A DNA stretch of 15,828 nt from Candidatus Woesearchaeota archaeon (GTDB taxonomy: Archaea > Nanobdellota > Nanobdellia > Woesearchaeales > ARS49). The position numbers were made by a program, and so were the translations under genes. This document shows positions 1 through 5,700 of this stretch, piece after piece; within the stretch, counting starts at the first letter, position 1; each line of letters begins with the position of its first letter. The stretch lies in contig JACQMU010000149.1 of NCBI GenBank assembly GCA_016203425.1, positions 1-15,828 of the forward strand, read 5' to 3'. The notes under the pieces are model-generated. The model did no database searches. It was given only the letters and a program-made list of their open reading frames with translations, and was not told the DNA's origin.

Positions 1-1
1 A

Positions 2-25
2 GCTAAAGAAGGTGGCGTGAAGTGA
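2..25 (+). CDS. possible 3' end of an upstream gene
   Basis: Seven codons read AKEGGVK followed by TGA at 23-25, which looks like the tail of a protein entering from the left edge. The fragment is far too short to identify and could be chance. It is listed because the next gene starts only at 157 and has its own promoter-like sequence. Confidence 0.2.
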   Translation, partial: AKEGGVK

Positions 26-67
26 TAACGACACTGCAATGTGACAGCTTGTGGTTTCTTGACATGC

Positions 68-111
68 TCGGAAATGCGCACTATTCATATATTATTATTG
101 TGCATTTCCGA
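68..111. repeat. imperfect inverted repeat upstream of the first gene
   Basis: The arms TCGGAAATGC (68-77) and GCATTTCCGA (102-111) are exact reverse complements. If a 2-nt bulge is allowed, the pairing runs to 12 bp around an AT-only 18-nt loop (82-99). A second small hairpin, ACATTT/AAATGT (111-127), follows directly and runs into TTTTTATT, the probable TATA box of the next gene. It could be a terminator of the upstream gene or an operator; nothing in the sequence decides this. Confidence 0.55.
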
Positions 112-126
112 CATTTAGAAGAAATG

Positions 127-134
127 TTTTTATT
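127..134 (+). promoter_or_regulatory. TATA-like box of the first gene
   Basis: TTTTTATT is centred about 26 bp before the ATG at 157, the spacing expected for a leaderless archaeal transcript. There is no convincing ribosome binding site before this ATG, which agrees with leaderless initiation. Confidence 0.45.
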
Positions 135-156
135 CTCTCACCTCATTTAAGAGATT

Positions 157-1206
157 ATGCTTAAACGTATAGGTAAAATATGGCGTTGGACTCTTAGAAT
201 ACTGATAATTGCAGCCATTGTTCTTGCGTATCATAATTATCGTTATGAAATCAATGATGCTTTTCCTGTTGAAGATTTAGGTGTTGATGTGTGGTATTCG
301 TTTAAGGGTTTTATTGCACAATTTGCTGTTGTTCCTGAATACGAGCGCAAGGCTGTTGCAAAGCCCCAAGAGGTTGTTCAGGAGATGAAAAAAGAAGAAC
401 CTGAGATAGTTGTGCCTGAGATTAAGCCAACTTTTGTTGCCAAGCAAAAATGGTTTGATGAAGAAATAGTGTATGGTTATGATAATGAGCTTAATTTTGT
501 TTCTGTTGAGCGCGAGCACAAAAAAATATTGTTTTACTACTCGCAGGGTGGTTTTCTCGAGCGCATTGTTGCTATTGACAGGACTATGGAATTTCACCGT
601 AATGAAAGAGTTGAGCTGACGAAAATCATGGATAACAATAAAGAAACGCAGATAAAGTATGATTTTTATGGTCGTCCGTCAAAAGTTGATTTTAGTGATG
701 GTGAGACGCTGGCATTTGAGTTTGACGGCTTTAATCGCTTGTTGAAGTTCAGGCGGGGTGCAGGAATTCCTGTCGTGTTTTTTTATAGGGACAATAAGCT
801 TGTTTCTTTCACAAAGGCGTCTGTTGTTACTGAACTAAGCTTTAATGCAGATGGTTTGTTGAAGGGTGCTTTGACTGGTGATGACCATTTGGTTGTTAAT
901 TACGGCCGTGACAATTTGTTGTCGTATTTCGCAGGCACTAAATATGGTTTGGCTGAAACAATTAGTTACAACACTAATGATGTTTCTCTTGTATCAAATA
1001 AAGATAATGCTGTCTTTACAGGTGATTCTGAGCAAGTGCGTTTTAAGGCATTTGATTTGTATCTTGGCTGCACAAAGTTCAAGCGCATTCCTGTTGTTTT
1101 CGACCCGTTAGCTTACGTGTTGTTCAACTCTTATTTTAAAGAAGACATTATTGGTTATTTGGTCAACAATTATGTTTGTGAAGTTGTGTTTGACAGGGAT
1201 TTTTAG
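157..1206 (+). CDS. membrane-anchored protein with YD/RHS-like beta repeats
   Basis: A 349-residue protein of unknown function. The N-terminus is basic (MLKRIGKIWRW) and followed by one hydrophobic segment at about residues 12-26 (LRILIIAAIVLAYH), so it is probably an uncleaved signal anchor with the rest outside the cell. A charged, proline-rich linker (about 65-95, KKEEPEIVVPEIKP) leads into a region dominated by short beta-strand units such as IKYDFYGRPSKVDF, LAFEFDGFNRLLKF and VFFYRDNKLVSF. Their Y/F-D-x-x-G/N-R-L pattern resembles the YD repeats of RHS proteins. It is much shorter than full RHS/teneurin shells and has no recognisable toxin tip or core protease motif, so an effector role is not supported. 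A cell-surface structural or binding role is an inference. It converges on the HicA-like gene with a 16-bp gap. Confidence 0.8.
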   Translation: MLKRIGKIWRWTLRILIIAAIVLAYHNYRYEINDAFPVEDLGVDVWYSFKGFIAQFAVVPEYERKAVAKPQEVVQEMKKEEPEIVVPEIKPTFVAKQKWFDEEIVYGYDNELNFVSVEREHKKILFYYSQGGFLERIVAIDRTMEFHRNERVELTKIMDNNKETQIKYDFYGRPSKVDFSDGETLAFEFDGFNRLLKFRRGAGIPVVFFYRDNKLVSFTKASVVTELSFNADGLLKGALTGDDHLVVNYGRDNLLSYFAGTKYGLAETISYNTNDVSLVSNKDNAVFTGDSEQVRFKAFDLYLGCTKFKRIPVVFDPLAYVLFNSYFKEDIIGYLVNNYVCEVVFDRDF

Positions 1207-1222
1207 AAGAGTGTTAAATGCT

Positions 1223-1456
1223 TTATTTTGTTAACAAAAGAATGAAGTCATCTCTTAAAAGTTTTGTTTGGCGCTGAATGCTCTGGAGTGTTCCTTTAGC
1301 CAGTTCGTCATGTAATGGAACTGGTATGACAATTGTTCCATCTTCACTTTGTTTCTTTAGAATGGCATGGCTGCCTGAAGTTCTAACATGCTGATAACCT
1401 ATTTTAGAAAGTGCTTTTATGACTTGGCTACCTGACACTACAGGCAATTTTGGCAT
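1223..1456 (-). CDS. hicA: HicA-like mRNA interferase toxin
   Basis: A 77-residue protein with the HicA/YcfA pattern: an N-terminal VSGSQVIKALSKIGYQHVRTSGSHAIL followed by a basic, hydrophobic C-terminus is the classic small dsRBD-like fold. His30 in GSH is the likely catalytic residue. Members of the family cleave mRNA and are neutralised by HicB. The start overlaps the end of the upstream HicB-like gene by 29 bp, and a strong ribosome binding site (GGAGGT) lies 8 nt before the ATG inside that gene. The order antitoxin then toxin is the reverse of the E. coli operon but is frequent among archaeal and cyanobacterial pairs. All expected motif residues are present, so the toxin looks intact; activity is inferred. 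Confidence 0.88.
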   Translation of the reverse strand: MPKLPVVSGSQVIKALSKIGYQHVRTSGSHAILKKQSEDGTIVIPVPLHDELAKGTLQSIQRQTKLLRDDFILLLTK

Positions 1457-1694
1457 TATGAGTTACCTCCACAAACGAGAATGTTGGGGGAGTTTCACTT
1501 GCTGTCTCGTCGAGTTTGTCAGGGCATTCTTCTAAATACAAATCAATTGCTTCTTTGATGTTATTTTTAGCTTCTTCAATTGTCTTTCCTTGGCTTGCAA
1601 TGCCTATTGTAGAACAATGTGCTACAAATACTGGTTTACCAGTGCTGAGTTTTTCTTGAACAATTACAACATCAACATAATGTTTTTTTGCCAT
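1428..1694 (-). CDS. hicB: HicB-like antitoxin
   Basis: An 88-residue protein matching the HicB-like partial-RNase-H fold: beta strands (VDVVIVQEK, PVFVAHCSTIGIASQG), then the signature helix TIEEAKNNIKEAIDLYLEE at about residues 38-56. It is expected to bind and block the HicA partner encoded immediately downstream. No separate Arc/MetJ or HTH domain follows the core, so how it would bind an operator is not obvious. A TATA-type box (TTTATATA on the minus strand, 1719-1726) is centred about 28 bp before the ATG and no ribosome binding site is evident, so the mRNA is probably leaderless or nearly so. The frame ends inside hicA. Confidence 0.87.
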   Translation of the reverse strand: MAKKHYVDVVIVQEKLSTGKPVFVAHCSTIGIASQGKTIEEAKNNIKEAIDLYLEECPDKLDETASETPPTFSFVEVTHNAKIACSVR

Positions 1695-1718
1695 CTCTTA
1701 TTTAATTGTCAACCACAA

Positions 1719-1726
1719 TATATAAA
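1719..1726 (-). promoter_or_regulatory. TATA box of the hicBA operon
   Basis: Minus-strand TTTATATA lies about 28 bp from the hicB ATG. It is the only TATA-like sequence at a suitable distance in this spacer. Confidence 0.5.
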
Positions 1727-1751
1727 ACTATTGGCAAAGGTTTAGTAAAAA

Positions 1752-1985
1752 GGCATTGGTGTTAAGCGTTTTGACCAAAAGTCTGCAGTGAAATTTTTGC
1801 GAGGCTTATGATGTGGCGTACGCCATTGAATTTAGCTTGTTGAACATCCAGAACACTTCAAGCCGTTACGTAACATTCTTGCCGGTTATAGAAGAATACA
1901 TTTTGGAAGTTTGGTGTTGATTTATGCAATTGAAAGTGAAACTGTAAAAATCATTTCGTTAGACCATCATGATAACGCTTATTGA
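1752..1985 (+). pseudogene. decayed RelE/ParE-family toxin
   Basis: One plus-strand frame carries a clear RelE C-terminal half from about 1842: EHPEHFKPLRNILAGYRR, then HFGSLVLIYAIE and ISLDHHDNAY, ending in TGA at 1983-1985. The NPEHFKPLR-LAGYRR-R/H-x-G-S-x-x-L-I-Y pattern and the HHD-x-x-Y tail are typical of RelE-type ribosome-dependent or ParE-like toxins. The same frame reads KRFDQKSAVKFLRGL further upstream (from 1764), probably the remains of the first strand and helix, but three in-frame stops lie between about 1809 and 1838 and there is no start codon. No antitoxin frame remains beside it. It cannot make a working toxin. It occupies most of the 308-bp stretch 1695-2002, which otherwise holds only the hicB promoter. 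Confidence 0.8.
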
Positions 1986-2002
1986 GTAATTTATTAAAAT
2001 TC

Positions 2003-2467
2003 TTATTGTATCTTTGGCCAATCTGCGATGGACAGGCTATTTAGTGTTGGAATTTTTGCAAGCTCTTCAGAAGATGCTTTTTTTAAATAGTCTTTGAAGC
2101 TAAATTGAGTAATTGTGCCAGTATCTAAATTTGCGGCAACATCTGCGAATAATATGTCCGCATGATAATCTACTCCCACTGGTTGCTTAAGTTCTTTTGG
2201 CACTAAACAGTCAGGAAGTTCTAACTCTCCAAAAGCAGTGCGCAAAATAAAAGGATTTTTCTGAATAATTGTGCAACACAATTTTTGCAGTGTTTTTGCG
2301 CCATATCTTTTTAATTCAAATGCATACTGTTCAAAACTAATTTTAGAACCAAAATATCGTAATTGTTGTTCTTGTTCAGCGGTTAGTTCGTGTGGCGGGA
2401 TACTAAAAAGTTTAACAAATTCAGGTTGTTCTTCTATGGCTAATTTTTCTAATTCTGGCAAAGTCAT
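2003..2467 (-). CDS. unrecognised soluble 154-residue protein
   Basis: I do not recognise a family. The protein is acidic and mainly helical at the N-terminus (LPELEKLAIEEQPEFVKLF, ELTAEQEQQLRYFG), with no membrane segment or signal peptide. The middle has CCTIIQK and a segment with VDYHADILFADVAAN followed by ITQFSFKDYLKK. A single TTTAAAAA box (minus strand, about 2489-2496) is centred about 26 bp before the ATG and there is no ribosome binding site, pointing to a leaderless monocistronic mRNA. It follows SRP54 on the same strand by only 35 bp but has its own promoter, so no functional link to SRP is implied. Confidence 0.7.
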   Translation of the reverse strand: MTLPELEKLAIEEQPEFVKLFSIPPHELTAEQEQQLRYFGSKISFEQYAFELKRYGAKTLQKLCCTIIQKNPFILRTAFGELELPDCLVPKELKQPVGVDYHADILFADVAANLDTGTITQFSFKDYLKKASSEELAKIPTLNSLSIADWPKIQ

Positions 2468-2488
2468 GGTTGTTATTACTGCTTAGCT

Positions 2489-2497
2489 TTTTTAAAC
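2489..2497 (-). promoter_or_regulatory. TATA box of the 154-residue gene
   Basis: Minus-strand TTTAAAAAA lies in the 35-bp gap after the SRP54 stop codon, about 26 bp before the next ATG. Confidence 0.5.
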
Positions 2498-2502
2498 CTT
2501 CG

Positions 2503-3849
2503 TTATTTGAACTTCATCTTTCCCTTAAACTTTTTCATTAATTTTTCTGGGCTGTCTATGCCGCCTTTTAGCATTTTGACTAATTTTTTGCTTTGCCTGT
2601 ATTGTTTGATTAGGTCTCGAATGTCGCTGGCACTTACTCCGCTGCCTTTTGATATTCTTTCTATTCTGCTTGAGTCGATTGTTTCTGGCTCTTCTAATTC
2701 TTTTTTTGTCATGCTGTTCATTGCGTGTTTCCATTTTTTTAGTTTGTCTTCTTGAACTTCTAATGTTTCTTTTGGGAGCTGTAATTGTCCCATGCCAGGT
2801 ATCATTTCCATTAGTTTTGATAGTGAGCCCATTTTGCTCATGGCTTCCATTTGGTTGTATAAATCAATTAAAGTAAAATCTCCTTTCAAGAATTTTTTTT
2901 GTATGTCTTGTGCTTCTTCTTCGGTGACTGCTTCTTTGGCTTTTTCCAGCAGTGCTTCTATGTCACCCATGCCGAGCATTCTGCCGACAAATCCTTTTGG
3001 GTTGAATGGTTCGAAATCGTCAACTTTTTCTCCAACGCCAATGAACTTTATTGGTGCTCCGGTTACTGCGCATGCTGATAGTGCTCCGCCGCCTTTTGCT
3101 GTGCCGTCCATTTTTGTGACAATGACTCCTGTTATTCCGCATGTTTCGTGGAATGTTTGTGCTTGTTTTTGTGCGGCTTGTCCTATGTCTGCAGAAATGA
3201 CGAGTAAGTTTTCATCTGGTTTGATAAGCTCATTAACTTTCTTGAGCTCAGTTATTAAGTCTTGGCTGAGAGCGTCTCTGCCCGCAGTATCAACAATGAC
3301 CAAGTCGTATTTTTTTAGTTCTGTTTCAAAGTTTTCATAAATCTTCACAGGATTTTTTTCTTTTTTGTCGATAAATACAGGAACATTTATTGCTTTGCCA
3401 ACCTGCGCTAATTGGTCCATTGCTGCTGGCCTGTGAATGTCCAGTCCTAATAACGCAACTTTTTTTCCGCGTTTCAAGAAATATTTTGCGAGCTTGCCTG
3501 CAGTTGTTGTTTTTCCGCTGCCGAACAGTCCTATTAGCATGATTTTTGCATTTTTTTTCTCAACATTGAGTTCTTGTTTTTCGCCGCCTAAGAATTTGAC
3601 TAATTCTTCGTAAACAATGTTTATCAGATGTTCTTTTTTTGTCAGCCCTCTTGGCGGTTCTTCTTTGAGTGCTCGTTCTTTGATTTTTTTTGTTAAGTCA
3701 AAAACAAGTGTGACGTTGACGTCTGCTTGTAGCAGTGCTTTTTGTATTTCTTTAATAAGTTCATTTATTAGTTTTTCGTCAACAAAAAGCGCGCTTGCTA
3801 TCTTTGACAATGTCCCTTTTAATGATTGTGATAATTTCTCAAGGACCAT
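2503..3849 (-). CDS. srp54: signal recognition particle GTPase SRP54
   Basis: A 448-residue protein of normal length. It has an N-terminal helical bundle (1-90), a G domain with P-loop GLFGSGKTT (107-115), DTAGRD (187-192) and TKMDG (245-249), the GMGDIEALLEKA linker, and a C-terminal M domain rich in methionine and lysine (MTKKELEEPETIDSSRIERISKGSG, then KMLKGG and MKKFKGKMKFK). SRP54 binds signal sequences and 7S RNA and docks on FtsY to deliver nascent chains to SecYEG. The start is fixed by a perfect-looking TTTATAAA box centred about 27 bp upstream, giving a leaderless mRNA. No 7S RNA or ftsY gene is in the window. The call is essentially certain. Confidence 0.98.
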   Translation of the reverse strand: MVLEKLSQSLKGTLSKIASALFVDEKLINELIKEIQKALLQADVNVTLVFDLTKKIKERALKEEPPRGLTKKEHLINIVYEELVKFLGGEKQELNVEKKNAKIMLIGLFGSGKTTTAGKLAKYFLKRGKKVALLGLDIHRPAAMDQLAQVGKAINVPVFIDKKEKNPVKIYENFETELKKYDLVIVDTAGRDALSQDLITELKKVNELIKPDENLLVISADIGQAAQKQAQTFHETCGITGVIVTKMDGTAKGGGALSACAVTGAPIKFIGVGEKVDDFEPFNPKGFVGRMLGMGDIEALLEKAKEAVTEEEAQDIQKKFLKGDFTLIDLYNQMEAMSKMGSLSKLMEMIPGMGQLQLPKETLEVQEDKLKKWKHAMNSMTKKELEEPETIDSSRIERISKGSGVSASDIRDLIKQYRQSKKLVKMLKGGIDSPEKLMKKFKGKMKFK

Positions 3850-3872
3850 GTGTGCTGATAAAAAGAAGCTGC

Positions 3873-3880
3873 TTTATAAA
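3873..3880 (-). promoter_or_regulatory. TATA box of srp54
   Basis: TTTATAAA lies about 27 bp before the srp54 ATG and abuts the stop codon of the upstream lipoprotein gene (3884-3886). It sits next to a 12-bp palindrome ATAAACGTTTAT (3876-3887). Confidence 0.6.
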
Positions 3881-3883
3881 CGT

Positions 3884-4357
3884 TTATTTCTTTTCTTCTT
3901 CTTGTGTGCGGTAATATGCAGAAAGCAGTTGTTGATAGTGTTTGGTGAGGAGTTCGCGTTCTAAGCGTGTCATTAAACGCGTGTTTTTTGGGTGAGGGCC
4001 GACTTCGTTTTCTGGCGGCAATCCGTTGACAGTTAGGTGTTCAAGGTCTTCTTTCTGAATAGCGTAATTACTTAGTTTTATTCGTCTGTTTCCATCAGTA
4101 GCGTACAAGATGTCTGTTGCTTGTTTGGTTCTTGAATAGAATGCTTCGTCTATAATTCCGTCATTGTTTATGTCGTACCCAAAAATTGTTTCTTTATCAT
4201 TTAGTTTGAGATAAAACCGCGAGTATATTTTTTCTTCTGGTTTTTCTTGCACAGATTTTTTGTTTTCAGAAGAAAGTACTGGCAGTGCGATGGTTGCACA
4301 GCCAGTTATTTGTAGGCAAGTTGCCAATATCGCTGTTGTTAGGAGTTTTCGCAACAT
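3884..4357 (-). CDS. lipoprotein with EF-hand-like loop, paralogue B
   Basis: A 157-residue putative lipoprotein. The N-terminus (MLRKLLTTAILATCLQITGCA) is a signal peptide ending in a lipobox-like ITGC, so Cys20 would be the lipidated residue. A central FGYDINNDGIIDEAFY motif at about residues 58-73 has the D-x-N-x-D-G-x-x-D spacing of EF-hand or dockerin-type calcium loops, but the twelfth position is Phe rather than Glu/Asp. The rest contains LSNYAIQKEDLEHL, then GLPPENE and KNTRLMT, all shared with the neighbouring paralogue. Function is unknown; anchoring outside the membrane and calcium binding are inferences. A TTTATAAA box lies at 4396-4403, with a short leader and an SD-like GAGG just before the ATG. 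Confidence 0.8.
   Translation of the reverse strand: MLRKLLTTAILATCLQITGCATIALPVLSSENKKSVQEKPEEKIYSRFYLKLNDKETIFGYDINNDGIIDEAFYSRTKQATDILYATDGNRRIKLSNYAIQKEDLEHLTVNGLPPENEVGPHPKNTRLMTRLERELLTKHYQQLLSAYYRTQEEEKK
4140..4185. repeat. 46-bp exact direct repeat, copy in paralogue B
   Basis: This stretch is identical to 4630-4675 and codes for the EF-hand-like loop region in both lipoprotein paralogues. The flanking DNA has diverged considerably, so the identity is confined to this block. Confidence 0.9.
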
Positions 4358-4395
4358 AACCTCTGAATGTTTGTTTTCCTGAAATCAGTGGTGAG

Positions 4396-4403
4396 TTTAT
4401 AAA
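4396..4403 (-). promoter_or_regulatory. TATA box of lipoprotein paralogue B
   Basis: TTTATAAA lies in the gap between the two lipoprotein genes, predicting a start near 4373 and a leader of about 16 nt. The second gene is therefore probably transcribed on its own rather than only by readthrough. Confidence 0.5.
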
Positions 4404-4844
4404 CTATCTGTTGCGTGCGCGCTTGTATTGCGTATTCAAGTATGCTTGTTCTGATGAAGTCATAAGGCGTGTATTTTTCGGATAGTTCCAGAGTTGTTTT
4501 TCTGGCGGCAGCCCTTCGCTGACTAAATGTTCCAAATCATCTTTTTGAATTGAGTCTTTTGTGAATTCCATCCAGCGTTTGCCTTCAGGATGCTCGAGGG
4601 TTTCTATTGCTTGGTTTGTTCGTGCATAAAATGCTTCGTCTATAATTCCGTCATTGTTTATGTCGTACCCAAAAACTTTTTCATCGTCCTTGACTTTGAG
4701 AGAAAAACTATTATATCCTGCGACTGGTTTTTTCTCATCTTTTTCCAGAAGCATATAAACACCCATTGCTGGGAGTGCAACAACGGCACAACCACTGATT
4801 CCCATACTTGTAACTAATGCTGCAGTTGCTATTACTTTGCGCAT
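4404..4844 (-). CDS. lipoprotein with EF-hand-like loop, paralogue A
   Basis: A 146-residue protein that is clearly a tandem paralogue of its downstream neighbour. It has the same layout: signal peptide with lipobox-like ISGC (MRKVIATAALVTSMGISGCA), a short hydrophobic stretch (VVALPAMGVYMLL), FSLKVKDDEKVFGYDINNDGIIDEAFYARTNQAIE, then IQKDDLEHLVSEGLPPE and KNTRLMT. The calcium-loop-like DINNDGIID is unchanged between the paralogues. A canonical ribosome binding site GAGGTGA (4849-4855, minus strand) precedes the ATG, and a TTATAAAA box at about 4902-4909 suggests a leader of roughly 35 nt. The function is unknown to me; the pair may form or decorate a surface complex. Confidence 0.8.
   Translation of the reverse strand: MRKVIATAALVTSMGISGCAVVALPAMGVYMLLEKDEKKPVAGYNSFSLKVKDDEKVFGYDINNDGIIDEAFYARTNQAIETLEHPEGKRWMEFTKDSIQKDDLEHLVSEGLPPEKQLWNYPKNTRLMTSSEQAYLNTQYKRARNR
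4630..4675. repeat. 46-bp exact direct repeat, copy in paralogue A
   Basis: Identical to 4140-4185. It codes for the loop with DINNDGIIDEAF in the first of the two lipoprotein genes. Confidence 0.9.
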
Positions 4845-4942
4845 ATTGTCACCTCTTTTTTAACAGTTATTGCTTGCGTATTTATTGTAATATATCTCTT
4901 TTTTTATAAGCGTTTGTATAAAGATTATATAAAGCTTTTTAT

Positions 4943-4991
4943 ACCTTGACTTTTGAGTTTTATGTGTAATTAGTATTACAAAAGTCAAGGT
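4943..4991. repeat. 13-bp perfect inverted repeat upstream of dedA
   Basis: ACCTTGACTTTTG (4943-4955) is the exact reverse complement of CAAAAGTCAAGGT (4979-4991), with a 23-nt AT-rich spacer that holds a smaller inverted repeat GTAAT/ATTAC (4966-4970, 4975-4979). Part of the left arm, ACTTTTGAGT (4949-4958), can instead pair with ACTCAAAAGT at 5022-5031, so two alternative structures are possible. It lies in the 217-bp space between the divergent lipoprotein and dedA genes and could be a shared operator, a leader structure or a small RNA. Confidence 0.7.
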
Positions 4992-5030
4992 CAATAAACT
5001 TTTGCCAAATGCAGATATAACACTCAAAAG

Positions 5031-5038
5031 TTTATTAT
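5031..5038 (+). promoter_or_regulatory. TATA-like box of dedA
   Basis: TTTATTAT is centred about 27 bp before the ATG at 5062, which supports that ATG over the upstream in-frame TTG at 5002. Another TATA-like sequence, TTATATAAAG, lies at about 4925-4934 and could drive a longer leader. Confidence 0.45.
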
Positions 5039-5061
5039 ACGGCTTTGTTTACTTCACAGCA

Positions 5062-5700
5062 ATGTTCACAAAATTCGTTGATATTATTCTTCATCTTGAT
5101 AATTATTTGAGTTATGTTATTCAGCAGTTTGGCGTGACAACATATGCTATTCTTTTCATAATTATTTTTGCTGAAACTGGATTTGTTTTTACGCCGTTTC
5201 TCCCTGGTGATTCATTGTTGTTTGCTGCCGGAGCGTTTGCTGCTCTTGGGGCTTTGAATGTCTGGGTTCTCTTAATTATGCTTTTTATTGCAGCAGTTAC
5301 TGGTGATTCAGTGAATTACTGGATTGGCCATGTGTTTGGTAAAAAACTGTCAGAAAAAGCTGATGGTAGGTTCATAAAAAAAGAGTATTTGGACAAAACA
5401 GAGGCTTTTTATCAAAAATACGGCAAGAAAACAATTATTCTGGCAAGGTTTGTTCCTATCGTCAGAACTTTTGCCCCGTTTGTTGCCGGCATTGGAAAAA
5501 TGAAGTATGGTGAATTTTTTGCTTACAATGTCATTGGTGGTTTTGCATGGATTTTCTTGCTCACATTTGCAGGCTATTATTTTGGCCAGATTCCAATAGT
5601 TAAAAACAATTTTACTGCAGTCATCATGCTGATTATTCTGTTATCAATACTACCTGGAATTGTTGAGTTTGTGAAGCACAGGAATTGTCAGGCTAAGTGA
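5062..5700 (+). CDS. DedA-family (VTT domain) membrane protein
   Basis: A polytopic membrane protein of 212 residues from this ATG. It shows the DedA signatures: IIFAETGFVFTPFLPGDSLLFAAG at about residues 34-57, with the acidic residue and PGDSLL loop; GDSVNYWIGHVFG; and ARFVPIVRTFAPFVAGIGKM at about 128-147, the conserved amphipathic re-entrant region with two arginines. DedA proteins act in the membrane as proton-coupled flippases or scramblases of lipid carriers and are needed for envelope homeostasis; the substrate here is unknown. The frame is open to a TTG at 5002, but the ATG gives the usual family length and has a TATA-like box 27 bp upstream. The 3' end overlaps the convergent helicase gene by 8 bp. 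Confidence 0.93.
   Translation: MFTKFVDIILHLDNYLSYVIQQFGVTTYAILFIIIFAETGFVFTPFLPGDSLLFAAGAFAALGALNVWVLLIMLFIAAVTGDSVNYWIGHVFGKKLSEKADGRFIKKEYLDKTEAFYQKYGKKTIILARFVPIVRTFAPFVAGIGKMKYGEFFAYNVIGGFAWIFLLTFAGYYFGQIPIVKNNFTAVIMLIILLSILPGIVEFVKHRNCQAK

Noticed and set aside
157..1206. RHS-type polymorphic toxin
   Set aside because: The protein lacks the RHS core protease motif, the full shell length and a variable toxic C-terminus, and there is no immunity gene downstream.
5002..5061. N-terminal extension of the DedA protein from a TTG at 5002
   Set aside because: The ATG at 5062 gives the usual family length and has a TATA-like box 27 bp upstream, while the TTG has neither a ribosome binding site nor a good box. 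The extension remains possible but less likely.
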